Source: Clostridiales bacterium (GTDB lineage Bacteria; Bacillota_A; Clostridia; Christensenellales; Pumilibacteraceae). Taken from it: a DNA stretch of 38,300 bases. Of the stretch, positions 1-8,323 are shown piece by piece. The notes below the pieces were generated by a model, which searched no databases, was not told where the DNA came from, and saw only the letters and a program-made list of their open reading frames with translations. Numbering within the stretch: position 1 is the stretch's first letter; each line of letters begins with the position of its first letter. The position numbers and the translations under genes were made by a program. The stretch lies in contig JAISDO010000023.1 of the NCBI GenBank assembly GCA_031264755.1, positions 1-38,300 on the forward strand, written 5' to 3'.

Positions 1-185
1 CAAGCGTCTATTAATCACTCTACTCTATTAGATATGACTAATCATTAGTGTTAACCCGTTCTTTTTCTAAACTATTATTTTTTTACCCTCACCGTGTGCC
101 TTATAAGTGTGTACCACAAGCAATATATCCCGTTGCTAACAATATATAGTATATGATATGTAGAATATGGGGCTTATATTGACAG

Positions 186-215
186 TTGACAACCAAATTG
201 CAAACATGCTATAAT
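186..215 (+). promoter_or_regulatory. promoter of the sepF-lspA-rluD-pgk run
   Basis: TTGACA at 186-191, an 18-bp spacer, and TATAAT at 210-215 preceded by TG at 207-208, giving an extended -10. A second TTGACA at 179-184 is too far away. The transcript should start near 222, leaving a short leader with the sepF ribosome-binding site. The rest of 1-185 holds no gene I can support. An open frame of 15 codons ending in TAG at 46-48 could be the tail of an upstream gene, but it is too short to identify. Confidence 0.8.
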
Positions 216-241
216 TGGTACTATGCAAGGTAGGGGATCAT

Positions 242-910
242 ATGGGTGCATTTGAAGAATTTCTTAACAAAGGCAGCAACTACAAAAAGGGAAGTACACC
301 AGAGTACTACGAAGATACTCACGATCGCAACGGCAATTACAAAACATCAAACTTTGTACCCAATAATACACAGTATGCAAGTCTGCCAGACCGCAGTACA
401 TGGATCTCTAGTGGCAACAATCCACAGATGTATCCCAACCAAGTCAACATGGGAACAGTGCCACATGTTGTACCTACACAGCCTCCTTTCAACAATAGCA
501 ATTTGCTTCCAAACGTATCCAATATCACGTTTGCTCAGCCTAATCAATATACGCAATCAACCACGCCAATCACCAACTTGCAACAGCCACAAGTTGTTAC
601 AAATTTGCAACAATCCACACCTGTGGGTATACCTTTGCCCAATAGCAATAGTACAGTTGTCCCACGCAACTACCAAAACTTAGTCATATATCATCCCTCT
701 ACACCTGAAGATGTAGAAATGCTTATAGATTATCTAAGACGCAAAGAACCAGCAATAATCAATCTAGACAATGTAGATGATGTGAGAGCTCAACGTGTAC
801 TGGACTTTGTGTCTGGAGCTATATTTGCACTCAATGGGTCTATACAGAGAGTGAGTAGCAATATATTTTTGCTTTGTCCCGAAGGGCTACAGATAACTAC
901 ACCTATCTAA
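242..910 (+). CDS. sepF: cell division protein SepF
   Basis: SepF is a membrane-associated partner of FtsZ that helps assemble the division septum on the cytoplasmic face. The 222-residue protein has a long low-complexity linker rich in Asn, Gln, Pro and Thr (about residues 20-150). It ends in a compact domain with the SepF pattern: hydrophobic strand LVIYHPSTPEDV, then EPAIINLDN, then RVLDFVSGAIFALNGSIQ and a final strand IFLLCPEG. The linker is longer than in most SepF proteins. The ATG at 242 is chosen because AGGTAGGGG lies just upstream; an in-frame TTG at 215 sits inside the -10 element. Neighbouring lspA and rluD match the usual Firmicutes division cluster order. Confidence 0.88.
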   Translation: MGAFEEFLNKGSNYKKGSTPEYYEDTHDRNGNYKTSNFVPNNTQYASLPDRSTWISSGNNPQMYPNQVNMGTVPHVVPTQPPFNNSNLLPNVSNITFAQPNQYTQSTTPITNLQQPQVVTNLQQSTPVGIPLPNSNSTVVPRNYQNLVIYHPSTPEDVEMLIDYLRRKEPAIINLDNVDDVRAQRVLDFVSGAIFALNGSIQRVSSNIFLLCPEGLQITTPI

Positions 911-946
911 ATCGTATTTGTTGTGCAAGTTCTATTGGAGTGTGGT

Positions 947-1546
947 ATGATCAAGACGATTGCCTATATCAAAAAAGCTAAATTAGAATTGATTCTGATA
1001 GTTTTGTTCGTCTTGATAGACTTGTTGTCAAAATGGTTTGTGGTACACAATTGGACAGGTACCCCAAGCACTATAATAGACAACCTGTTGTATATACACT
1101 ATGTACGCAATTACAATGCTGCATTTGGATCTGATTTTGGTCTTAGCAACATATTTGGTGATGATGGAGCCAAAAGTTTCTTTGTAATATTTAGCATAGT
1201 GTTTATGTTGGGGTTTTGTGTCTTCTTATATATATGGCGAGACCGCAAACATCTTGCCAGAGTAGCTATAGCATTAATTATTGCAGGTGGGATAGGCAAC
1301 TTGTATGATCGTATGGTATTTGGATATGTGCGAGATTTTGTGCGTATAGTATTTGGCGGAGCGGATTTGCCACTATTGGGTACTGAGTTTGCAATATTTA
1401 ATATAGCAGATTCTTGTCTTACTATAGGTATTGTATTGCTAATATGGTATATATTGTTTGTATATCACAAAGATATTGCAAAAATAGAACCAAACAACAA
1501 GCAACCTGATCAATCTAATAGTATGAATACACGAGGAGCGGGCTAA
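947..1546 (+). CDS. lspA: lipoprotein signal peptidase (signal peptidase II)
   Basis: Integral membrane aspartic protease that cleaves the signal peptide of diacylglyceryl-modified prolipoproteins. It has about four hydrophobic segments. The family motifs are present: D near the end of TM1 (LIDLLSKW), the NYNAAFG box, GGIGNLYDR carrying one catalytic Asp, and FNIADS carrying the other. At 199 residues it is slightly long, because of a hydrophilic C-terminal tail. ATG 947 is preceded by GGAG at 937-940 with a 6-nt gap, better than the in-frame GTG at 923. Clients in this window include the lipoproteins at 25890 and 32497, both with a lipobox Cys. Confidence 0.92.
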   Translation: MIKTIAYIKKAKLELILIVLFVLIDLLSKWFVVHNWTGTPSTIIDNLLYIHYVRNYNAAFGSDFGLSNIFGDDGAKSFFVIFSIVFMLGFCVFLYIWRDRKHLARVAIALIIAGGIGNLYDRMVFGYVRDFVRIVFGGADLPLLGTEFAIFNIADSCLTIGIVLLIWYILFVYHKDIAKIEPNNKQPDQSNSMNTRGAG

Positions 1547-1548
1547 GT

Positions 1549-2457
1549 TTGGATACCAATTGTCAAGTCTATACAGTGGACCTTTGTACAAGGCTAGATA
1601 GCTTTCTTGCTAGCAAGAGTATATTTACACGTTCTAAGATACAGCATTTGATACTTGGTGGTCAAGTATCAGTGGATGATATAGTGTTGACCAAGCCCAG
1701 TCACATGCTCAAATACAACTCTATCGTGAAGATGATCGAGCCAGATATAATTGAACAAGACAAAATACAAGCCCAAGATATAGACATAGAGATACTGTAT
1801 CAAGATAGTGATATAGCCGTTGTCAACAAACCTCAGGGGATGATTGTACACCCAGCAGGCAATATATATAGTGATACTTTGGTAAATGCACTTTTGCACA
1901 AGTTGGATTGTTTGTCAGGCATCAATGGCGAATTGCGACCAGGTATAGTTCATAGACTAGACAAAGAGACGAGTGGATTAATGTTGATAGCTAAACATGA
2001 CGAAGCTCACAATCACCTTAGTAGGCAATTTGCCGAACGCACTGTTACCAAGAGATATTTGGGTGTAGTTACGGGTAGATTGTCACAAAATACAGGTACA
2101 GTACATGCTCCTATAGCTAGGCACAAGCGTGATCGCAAGAAGATGGCTGTTGTGCTCAATGGCAAACACGCTACGACCAAATACAAAGTATTGTGCAACC
2201 TAAGCAATAGTTCTCAACTAGTAGAGTTTGACCTACTCACAGGTAGGACACACCAGATAAGAGTACATTGCCAACACTTAGGTCACCCTATAGTTGGCGA
2301 TATTATATACGGCAATACCAATCAGTATGCTTGTCAATTGTTGCACTCACACAAAGTGTCTTTTGTTCATCCTGTTAGCAATCATAGACTACACTTTGAA
2401 GCACAGTTGCCACAATATTTTATAGACTATTTAGACAAATATAAGGAGAACCTATGA
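1549..2457 (+). CDS. rluD: RluA/RluD-family 23S rRNA pseudouridine synthase
   Basis: Converts uridines to pseudouridine in large-subunit rRNA. An N-terminal S4-like RNA-binding segment (about residues 10-70) is followed by the catalytic domain. Visible motifs are [13 protein letters not shown], then [12 protein letters not shown] with the catalytic Asp, and [12 protein letters not shown]. Length (302 residues) is normal. The start is TTG at 1549, 2 nt after the lspA stop, with GAGGAG at 1533-1538 inside the end of lspA; the coupling suggests translational linkage. The stop overlaps the pgk start (ATGA). Family membership is clear, but which uridines are modified (RluD-like or another member) cannot be told from sequence. 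Confidence 0.88.
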   Translation: MDTNCQVYTVDLCTRLDSFLASKSIFTRSKIQHLILGGQVSVDDIVLTKPSHMLKYNSIVKMIEPDIIEQDKIQAQDIDIEILYQDSDIAVVNKPQGMIVHPAGNIYSDTLVNALLHKLDCLSGINGELRPGIVHRLDKETSGLMLIAKHDEAHNHLSRQFAERTVTKRYLGVVTGRLSQNTGTVHAPIARHKRDRKKMAVVLNGKHATTKYKVLCNLSNSSQLVEFDLLTGRTHQIRVHCQHLGHPIVGDIIYGNTNQYACQLLHSHKVSFVHPVSNHRLHFEAQLPQYFIDYLDKYKENL

Positions 2458-3644
2458 ACAAAAAAACTATCAAAGATATTGATGTCAATGGCAAAAAGGT
2501 ACTAGTACGATGTGACTTCAATGTCCCGCAAGATGACAGTGGCAATATTACTGACGAAAGTCGCATTAGAGGTGCATTGCCTACAATACAATATCTAATG
2601 CAACACAATGCCAAAGTTATACTATGTAGTCATTTAGGACGCCCAAAAGGATTTGATGACAAATATACCCTTCAACCAGTTGTTGATAGACTCAACCAAC
2701 TATTGGACAACAAGGTTGTATTGGCAAGTGATGTAATAGGTGATGACGCCAAAGCTAAGGTTGCCGCTCTCAAGGATGGACATGTTGTATTACTACAAAA
2801 TGTACGTTATCACAAAGAAGAAGAAAAGAACGATCCACAGTTTGCCAAGCAATTGGCAAGTCTAGCAGAGATTTATGTCAATGATGCATTTGGTACTGCT
2901 CATAGAGCACATGCTAGCACAGCGGGTGTTGCAACATATCTCCATAATGCAGTATCTGGACTGTTGATCCAAAAGGAATTGGATATAATAGGTACAGCAT
3001 TGAACGACCCCAAACGTCCATTTGTAGCAGTACTTGGCGGTGCTAAGGTATCTGACAAGATTGGCGTAATCAACAACTTGCTAACCAAGGTAGATGCTCT
3101 TGTTATTGGTGGAGCTATGGCGAACACATTCCTAGCGGCACTTGGTGGCAAAATGGGCAAATCTAGAGTAGAGACTGACAAACTTGATTTGGCCAAAGAG
3201 TTGCTACAAATAGCCAAAACCAACAATATCACCGTACATTTGCCTATAGACAAGGTATGCTCATCAGAATTTAGCAATGATGCCCCTACTAGTATATGTG
3301 ATGCTATGACTGTACCTGATGATATGGATGGATTGGATATAGGTCCTAAGACTATAGACAACTTTGTACAAGTTATTGGCAATGCTAAGACTGTAGTATG
3401 GAATGGTCCAATGGGTGTATTTGAGTTTAGCAATTTTGCAGCAGGTACACGTGCGGTTGCTCAAGCACTAGCAGACAACAAAGATTGCATAAGCATAATA
3501 GGTGGTGGAGATAGTGCCGCAGCGGCAGAGCAAATGGGCTTTGGAGACAAGGTCACTCACATCTCTACTGGGGGTGGTGCTTGCCTAGAATTCTTAGAAG
3601 GTCTAGAGTTGCCTGGCATAGCTTGTCTCAATGACAAAACATAA
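2454..3644 (+). CDS. pgk: phosphoglycerate kinase
   Basis: Glycolytic enzyme that transfers phosphate from 1,3-bisphosphoglycerate to ADP. At 396 residues it is full length. Signature stretches are [13 protein letters not shown] near the N-terminus, SHLGRPKG, the loop [36 protein letters not shown], and GGGDSAAA followed by [11 protein letters not shown] at the C-terminal nucleotide-binding lobe. AAGGAG lies just before the ATG, which overlaps the rluD stop by 4 nt. It closes the run that starts at the sepF promoter; a stem-loop terminator follows about 90 bp downstream. Pairing pgk with lspA/rluD is less usual than the gap-pgk-tpi operon. Confidence 0.97.
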   Translation: MNKKTIKDIDVNGKKVLVRCDFNVPQDDSGNITDESRIRGALPTIQYLMQHNAKVILCSHLGRPKGFDDKYTLQPVVDRLNQLLDNKVVLASDVIGDDAKAKVAALKDGHVVLLQNVRYHKEEEKNDPQFAKQLASLAEIYVNDAFGTAHRAHASTAGVATYLHNAVSGLLIQKELDIIGTALNDPKRPFVAVLGGAKVSDKIGVINNLLTKVDALVIGGAMANTFLAALGGKMGKSRVETDKLDLAKELLQIAKTNNITVHLPIDKVCSSEFSNDAPTSICDAMTVPDDMDGLDIGPKTIDNFVQVIGNAKTVVWNGPMGVFEFSNFAAGTRAVAQALADNKDCISIIGGGDSAAAAEQMGFGDKVTHISTGGGACLEFLEGLELPGIACLNDKT

Positions 3645-3734
3645 ATTGCACACTCAAACAACACCGTGCAATTAGCAAACATCGTCAATTATCCGCTGTC
3701 TTTTTATATAGCTTTTTTATTCGTAAGCATAGAT

Positions 3735-3765
3735 ATACACGAGTATCACATAGCTACTCGTGTAT
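3735..3765 (+). terminator. rho-independent terminator after pgk
   Basis: An 11-bp perfect stem (ATACACGAGTA at 3735-3745 with TACTCGTGTAT at 3755-3765), a 9-nt loop, and a following T-rich run. A TATAAT hexamer at 3773-3778 follows directly and may serve the next gene. Confidence 0.75.
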
Positions 3766-3795
3766 TTTTGTGTATAATTGGATAATACTAACTAC

Positions 3796-5094
3796 ATGAC
3801 AAATGCACGCAAAAAATATACGTTTTGGGTATACGTGGTTGTGCATATGTTGATATTGTCTAGACTTTGCGTTGGTAGTTTGGGTGTAATTAGTACATCT
3901 AAACACATTACAAACGATGTACTACAATTTGACATAATATACAAAGAGCCTAAGACTAGCAAGAAGAGGACGTTTAGATACATAGACAAATACACTCAAG
4001 CTCCAAACCATATAATACAACAAGACTTTGTTAGACGAGGGATCAATGCTACAACTTCACAAAAAATAGCTATATTGCAACAACTTCACAAGCAAGGTTA
4101 CACAGCCGAACAAGCTCTCAATTGTGTATTGCCAAAAGTCTTTGAGACTATTGACAAAGTAGAACGAGCTCTTTATGCACGACCTGTTGATAGCAAAGTC
4201 AAATTTGTACCCAACAGTCAAAACATGTTCATAATCAAACCACAAGTCCATGGTAGACAATTGGATAGAGACTTGTTGATTAGAGATATATATCAAGCAT
4301 TACTAGACTCACAACTCAATTGCAACGCATATGTGCAGGAACTGTACCCGAATATTGATCAACGCTACAACAAACAAGCTACATACTATAGGTCAGGGTA
4401 TAGTACAGATTACAGTAGTAGTAGCGACAACCGCAAACACAATATAGCTCTGTCGCTATCCAAAATCAATGGCACAGTAATAGGTCCAGGTCAAACTTTT
4501 AGCTTTAACAAAGTGGTTGGGGCAAGAACTATTAAGACTGGATACAGAGAGAGCAAAATTATACTACACGGCAAATTTGTAGAAGGTGTAGGTGGCGGGG
4601 TATGTCAAGTTAGTACTACATTGTACAATGCTGCATTGCGAGCAGATATGTGCATAGTATCAGTCCGCAATCATAGTTTGCCTGTAGGCTATGTACCGCC
4701 GTCACTAGACGCAATGGTCAACTCCAATACTACTGACCTCAAGTTTGAAAACACCACCACACACCCAATATATATCAGAGCATATTCTAGCAACAATAGA
4801 GCAATTATAGAGTTCTATGGTCTACCAATGTTATATAGGATAGAGCCTGAGAGCGAAATTGTGGATAGTATACCTCCACCGATACTAGACGAAATTATAG
4901 TAGACAATGACTACAAATATATGCCACCAGACACACCTAGTGGTCAAACTGTGCAAGTTAACTATAGCAAAGGTGGATTGTCTAGTAGAGCATACTTGTG
5001 CTACTATGATCATTATGGCAATCTTGTATCACGTAGACATATACGTACAGACAAATACAAAGCTCAGCAAGGTCTAATTGCCGTAGCTCCGTGA
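3796..5094 (+). CDS. VanW-family envelope protein
   Basis: VanW-family proteins are widespread in Gram-positives; their biochemical role is not firmly known, and this one is not part of a vancomycin-resistance cluster. A hydrophobic segment at about residues 9-30 of the 432-residue protein should anchor it or direct it outward. Residues about 200-340 carry the VanW core: GQTFSFNKVVG, GGGVCQVSTTLYNAA, HSLPVGYVPP and DLKFENTTTHPIYI. The last 80 residues resemble a G5-like module (GQTVQVNYSKGGLSSR). The start is uncertain: no ribosome-binding site precedes the ATG at 3796, and a TTG at 3778 is possible. A TATAAT at 3773-3778 without a good -35 lies just upstream, so the message may be nearly leaderless. 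Confidence 0.85.
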   Translation: MTNARKKYTFWVYVVVHMLILSRLCVGSLGVISTSKHITNDVLQFDIIYKEPKTSKKRTFRYIDKYTQAPNHIIQQDFVRRGINATTSQKIAILQQLHKQGYTAEQALNCVLPKVFETIDKVERALYARPVDSKVKFVPNSQNMFIIKPQVHGRQLDRDLLIRDIYQALLDSQLNCNAYVQELYPNIDQRYNKQATYYRSGYSTDYSSSSDNRKHNIALSLSKINGTVIGPGQTFSFNKVVGARTIKTGYRESKIILHGKFVEGVGGGVCQVSTTLYNAALRADMCIVSVRNHSLPVGYVPPSLDAMVNSNTTDLKFENTTTHPIYIRAYSSNNRAIIEFYGLPMLYRIEPESEIVDSIPPPILDEIIVDNDYKYMPPDTPSGQTVQVNYSKGGLSSRAYLCYYDHYGNLVSRRHIRTDKYKAQQGLIAVAP

Positions 5095-5098
5095 GATC

Positions 5099-5445
5099 AT
5101 GTTACAATCAATTGACAATATGCGGGTTAATATAATAAGCCCACAAGATGTCAATACTTGCCAATGCTGTGATTGTATATACAAAGCACATTTCCCAGTG
5201 ACTCAATCTAGTTGTCACGGGGAAATGTTGTTATTCATCTACCAAGTTGGTTGTATATCAATTTGCAAGTGAGAGATATTTGTATACCGGTACACAAATA
5301 TCTTGTTTATGCAACTTTAGATTGTGCACTTGACTACAACAATCAAAATCCCGACAATTATATACAATCAAGCATTGTCAAAATCAAGTACAACTCTCAC
5401 AATATACAAAGCCACACTCATAGATACAATCCAAACTACATCTAG
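5099..5445 (+). pseudogene. possible frameshifted small cysteine-containing gene
   Basis: Two overlapping open frames lie in the 435-bp gap after vanW. The first (5099-5272, ATG, 57 residues) has seven Cys, including CQCCDC. The second (5212-5445, TTG, 77 residues) continues with alternating hydrophobics such as VVIHLPSWLYINLQV and CIPVHKYLVYATLDC. Both follow the local codon habit of C before AA codons, and TAA triplets are absent from about 5140 to 5440. A -1 shift near 5212-5270 would join them into one protein of about 115 residues. The junction lies at a 14-bp stem-loop (5189-5227). It may be a decayed gene, an assembly error, or two chance frames. Function unknown. Confidence 0.35.
5189..5227. 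terminator. stem-loop downstream of vanW
   Basis: Arms 5189-5202 and 5214-5227 (CATTTCCCAGTGAC against GTCACGGGGAAATG) pair over 14 positions with one mismatch, around an 11-nt loop. The T-run after it is weak (TTGTTATT). It may end vanW transcription, but it also lies inside the two possible small ORFs. Confidence 0.5.
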
Positions 5446-5492
5446 ATTGCTATATCAATGATACATGTTAATATTTCAATTACAATCTACAC

Positions 5493-5521
5493 TTGATTAA
5501 TTGACGCATTTGAGTTATAAT
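5493..5521 (+). promoter_or_regulatory. promoter reading into the cysteine-rich gene at 5530
   Basis: TTGATT at 5493-5498, a 17-bp spacer and TATAAT at 5516-5521. The -10 ends 8 nt before the ATG at 5530, and there is no ribosome-binding site, so the predicted transcript begins at or next to the start codon. Confidence 0.65.
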
Positions 5522-5529
5522 ATTGAAGT

Positions 5530-6126
5530 ATGGAATGTTTGAAATGTCATTGTCAACACATTATCAAAAACGGCACAAAACATGGCAAGCAATATTACAA
5601 GTGTAGCAACTGTAGTGTACAATTTAGTAGTCATTCTCGCATCAATCAAGATCTCAAGCTATATACTATCGTGTTGTATTGCTATGGATTGAGTCTAAGA
5701 GTCATAGGACAACTAATAGGATATAGCAATGTGTCAATCTTCAACTGGATCAAGGAGTACACCAATGCTCACTCGCAATCAAAAATAACAAGAGATCACC
5801 TAATTGATATATTAAGTCAAATGTCTGACTTCTTACATAGCAAAAAATGGGAAGTCTTCAACAATTGCAACAGTAGCATAAATTGCCAAAACTGTACAGT
5901 AGTTGTATGTTCGCAACATTTATTAGGATCAAAATGTGACTTGTCCAATTGTGACGACAACTGTATACACGAATTGCTCAAACACAATTATTGCCAAAAT
6001 TGTACTATGCGATATTGCCGTCAACACAACTATTGGTACCAATTGTTGCACAAAATAGACAACATAATTGCAGGCAAAGCGGATTTGAATATTCCCTCTA
6101 TATTGCAAAATATTTTTGTAGGCTAG
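5530..6126 (+). CDS. InsA-like zinc-ribbon/HTH protein with duplicated Cys/His motif
   Basis: The first 80 residues resemble the N-terminal half of IS1-family InsA-type transposase proteins. A zinc ribbon (C3, C6, C25, C28; KNGTKHGKQYYKCSNC) is followed by a helix-turn-helix (about residues 42-80, ending SNVSIFNWIKEY). No DDE catalytic domain follows. Instead residues 113-166 hold many Cys/His, with one pattern twice: NCQNCTVVVCSQH (118-130) and YCQNCTMRYCRQH (154-166), each CxxCxxxxCxxH. This suggests a transposase-derived DNA-binding protein with a second metal-binding region. It has its own promoter and sits 17 nt before the phosphoglucomutase gene, so it may be co-transcribed with it. No terminal inverted repeats were seen. 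The function is not known. Confidence 0.65.
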   Translation: MECLKCHCQHIIKNGTKHGKQYYKCSNCSVQFSSHSRINQDLKLYTIVLYCYGLSLRVIGQLIGYSNVSIFNWIKEYTNAHSQSKITRDHLIDILSQMSDFLHSKKWEVFNNCNSSINCQNCTVVVCSQHLLGSKCDLSNCDDNCIHELLKHNYCQNCTMRYCRQHNYWYQLLHKIDNIIAGKADLNIPSILQNIFVG

Positions 6127-6143
6127 CATCAAGTGAGGCAATC

Positions 6144-7811
6144 ATGACAATTAAGGACAGATACAATTATTGGTGTAGATGCGTAGACAAGTCAGATCTA
6201 GCTCAATTGCAATCTATGAATGAGTTGGAACGCAATCAAGCTTTTGATGGTGATATTCAATTTGGCACTGCTGGCTTGCGTGGTATAATGGGACTTGGTA
6301 GCAATCGTATCAATGTGTATACTATACGACAAGTTACACAGGCTGTAGCTAATTATCTATTAGACAAATATCCCAATCAACAATTGCAAGTAGTAGTTTC
6401 TTATGACAATCGACACAACAGTAGATTGTTTGCTGATACTACTGCCGGTGTCTTGAGCAACAACAACATCAAATGTATGGTGTTTGATATACCTACATCT
6501 ACGCCAATATTGGCTTATGCTACACGACATTTTGGTTGCACAATAGGCATAATGATTACCGCTAGTCACAATAGTAGTGTCTACAGCGGCTACAAGATAT
6601 TTGACAATCATGGTGTACAATTGATAGATACAACCAAAATATCTCAATTGGTACAAGCTATTGAGATATTTGATGTACCTACAATCAGCTCACAATCACA
6701 CAACAACACAACATACATAGGTCAATCCATAGTTGATAGTTATCTTGACACGTTGGCTACTCATATTGACCGTAGTGTATTTGTAGACAATCACATAGAC
6801 AAAAACAAATTTAGTATGGTGTACACACCACTCAATGGTACTGGATGCAACATTATGCCTCGTATGCTAACGCAGTACTACAATTGCACACCCTACATAG
6901 TACCAGAGCAAAACTACTGTGACGGTGATTTTGCTACTTGTCCGCAACCCAATCCAGAGTATATACAGAGCTTTGAACTAGCTATTGAGGTAGCCAAATC
7001 TACAAATGCTGACATCATACTAGCTACTGACCCTGATGCAGATAGAGTGGGGGCAATGGCATTGCATAATGGTGAATACCGCCACATCAATGGCAATGAA
7101 ATGGGAATATTACTTGCCGAATACTTGTTGTCTAGCAACTATGCCAAATCTCTCAACCCACATGGACACTTTGGAAAAGCACTAGTAGATCCTATAATAA
7201 TACGCACGGTCGTCACTACCAATCTAGTAGACAAGATAGCCAAACAATACAATGCCAAAGTTTTGACTACTCTTACAGGATTTAAGTACATTGGCAATAT
7301 TGCAAGGCAATTGTCTAGCAGCAGTCTTGTACTAGGGTTTGAAGAGAGCATGGGGTACTTGTCTGGCAATCATATAGGCGACAAGGACGCTTATATAGCT
7401 ACAGCATTGATTGTTCAACTCGCCTCATTGTGCAAGTCACGCAATATTACACTTATTGATCAATTGTACAATATATTTGAGCGATATGGACACTTTAGCA
7501 GTAGCACCCAACTTGTAAAATTTGAAAGTACCTACAAGATAGAAGAGTTTATGTCCAACTTGAGACTCAATCACCATGCTTGTTTTGGAGAATATACCGT
7601 GCAACAGGTGTGTGATTATGTTGCACATGAAGACGACTTGATGCGTTCTAATATGATAGTATACCAACTTGACAATGATGTGGAGCTAATATTTAGACCA
7701 AGTGGTACCGAACCTTTGCTCAAAGTATATATTTTGTCTTGTATATCTCCTCAATGCAACAATACAGTAATAGACAATTTGACCCAAATCATTGTAGATA
7801 TGACTAAATAG
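6144..7811 (+). CDS. pgcA: phosphoglucomutase/phosphomannomutase (alpha-D-phosphohexomutase)
   Basis: Interconverts hexose 1- and 6-phosphates, probably glucose-1-phosphate for UDP-glucose synthesis with GalU (24854). The 555-residue length fits the PgcA-type family. Motifs: FGTAGLRGIMG near residue 40; TASHN with the phosphorylated Ser141; DPDADR at 296-301, the Mg2+ site; GFEESMGY, the sugar-recognition loop; and RPSGTEPLLKVY near the C-terminus, the phosphate site. The reading frame is open to 5991, but ATG 6144 has GTGAGG 5 nt upstream and begins where the family alignment should begin; upstream residues would overlap the previous gene. Confidence 0.92.
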   Translation: MTIKDRYNYWCRCVDKSDLAQLQSMNELERNQAFDGDIQFGTAGLRGIMGLGSNRINVYTIRQVTQAVANYLLDKYPNQQLQVVVSYDNRHNSRLFADTTAGVLSNNNIKCMVFDIPTSTPILAYATRHFGCTIGIMITASHNSSVYSGYKIFDNHGVQLIDTTKISQLVQAIEIFDVPTISSQSHNNTTYIGQSIVDSYLDTLATHIDRSVFVDNHIDKNKFSMVYTPLNGTGCNIMPRMLTQYYNCTPYIVPEQNYCDGDFATCPQPNPEYIQSFELAIEVAKSTNADIILATDPDADRVGAMALHNGEYRHINGNEMGILLAEYLLSSNYAKSLNPHGHFGKALVDPIIIRTVVTTNLVDKIAKQYNAKVLTTLTGFKYIGNIARQLSSSSLVLGFEESMGYLSGNHIGDKDAYIATALIVQLASLCKSRNITLIDQLYNIFERYGHFSSSTQLVKFESTYKIEEFMSNLRLNHHACFGEYTVQQVCDYVAHEDDLMRSNMIVYQLDNDVELIFRPSGTEPLLKVYILSCISPQCNNTVIDNLTQIIVDMTK

Positions 7812-7814
7812 CAG

Positions 7815-7843
7815 TTGCAAATTCAATCAAAACTTGATATACT
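7815..7843 (+). promoter_or_regulatory. promoter of the dtxR-family gene
   Basis: TTGCAA at 7815-7820, 17-bp spacer, TATACT at 7838-7843. Transcription should start near 7850, giving a leader of about 40 nt. Confidence 0.65.
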
Positions 7844-7862
7844 AATAATAATAATTTTGTTT

Positions 7863-7877
7863 TGATATTGAGTATCA
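7863..7877. promoter_or_regulatory. small inverted repeat in the dtxR leader
   Basis: TGATA (7863-7867) and TATCA (7873-7877) around a 5-bp centre, just downstream of the predicted start site and before AAGGAG. It could be an autoregulatory site, but 5-bp arms are short for AT-rich DNA. Confidence 0.25.
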
Positions 7878-7889
7878 TCAAGGAGTACA

Positions 7890-8282
7890 ATGCAAGAGTC
7901 AGCCGAAATGTATCTAGAGACTATATACATCCTAACCAATCAATTGAGCGAAGTCAAAGCTATAGACATAGCCAACAAGATGAATTTTAGCAAACCTTCT
8001 GTATCAAAAGGACTCAAAAATCTCATAGATAAGGGGTTGATATATAGAGATGACAAGCAATTGATCTACTTGACACACGAAGGCAACAACCAAGCCAAAA
8101 CACTGTTTGAAAAACATAATGTAATAACCAGATTTTTGCAATTGCTTGGTGTGGACCACAGCAATGCCGAGAATGATGCTTGCAAGATAGAACACATATT
8201 GAGTACTCAATCTTTTGATTGTATCAAGCTATTTGTACAACAACAAGACGGGTTGAGCAAGACTATATCTTGCATATATTAA
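7890..8282 (+). CDS. DtxR/IdeR-type metal-dependent transcriptional repressor
   Basis: A 130-residue regulator of the DtxR/MntR family: N-terminal winged helix (residues 1-65; EMYLETIYIL then FSKPSVSKGLKNL) and a dimerisation/metal domain, without the C-terminal SH3-like domain of full DtxR. Aligned by eye to DtxR, the primary metal ligands are conserved as M7, C98, E101 and H102 (DtxR M10, C102, E105, H106), where MntR has Asp and Glu in place of Met and Cys; this favours Fe(II). Of the ancillary site, H76 is kept but the positions of DtxR E83 and H98 are Thr80 and Glu94. AAGGAG precedes the ATG by 4 nt. A candidate target is the siderophore importer at 28488-32497. Confidence 0.85.
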   Translation: MQESAEMYLETIYILTNQLSEVKAIDIANKMNFSKPSVSKGLKNLIDKGLIYRDDKQLIYLTHEGNNQAKTLFEKHNVITRFLQLLGVDHSNAENDACKIEHILSTQSFDCIKLFVQQQDGLSKTISCIY

Positions 8283-8323
8283 AGCGAGATATAGTCATTA
8301 ATCAAATTATACGGACAAAAATT

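Noticed and set aside
1..48. Open frame ending in TAG as the tail of an upstream gene
   Set aside because: Fifteen codons with no recognisable sequence; possible but not supportable.
5530..6126. Intact insertion sequence
   Set aside because: There is no catalytic transposase domain, no second ORF, and no terminal inverted or target-site direct repeats were seen around the gene.
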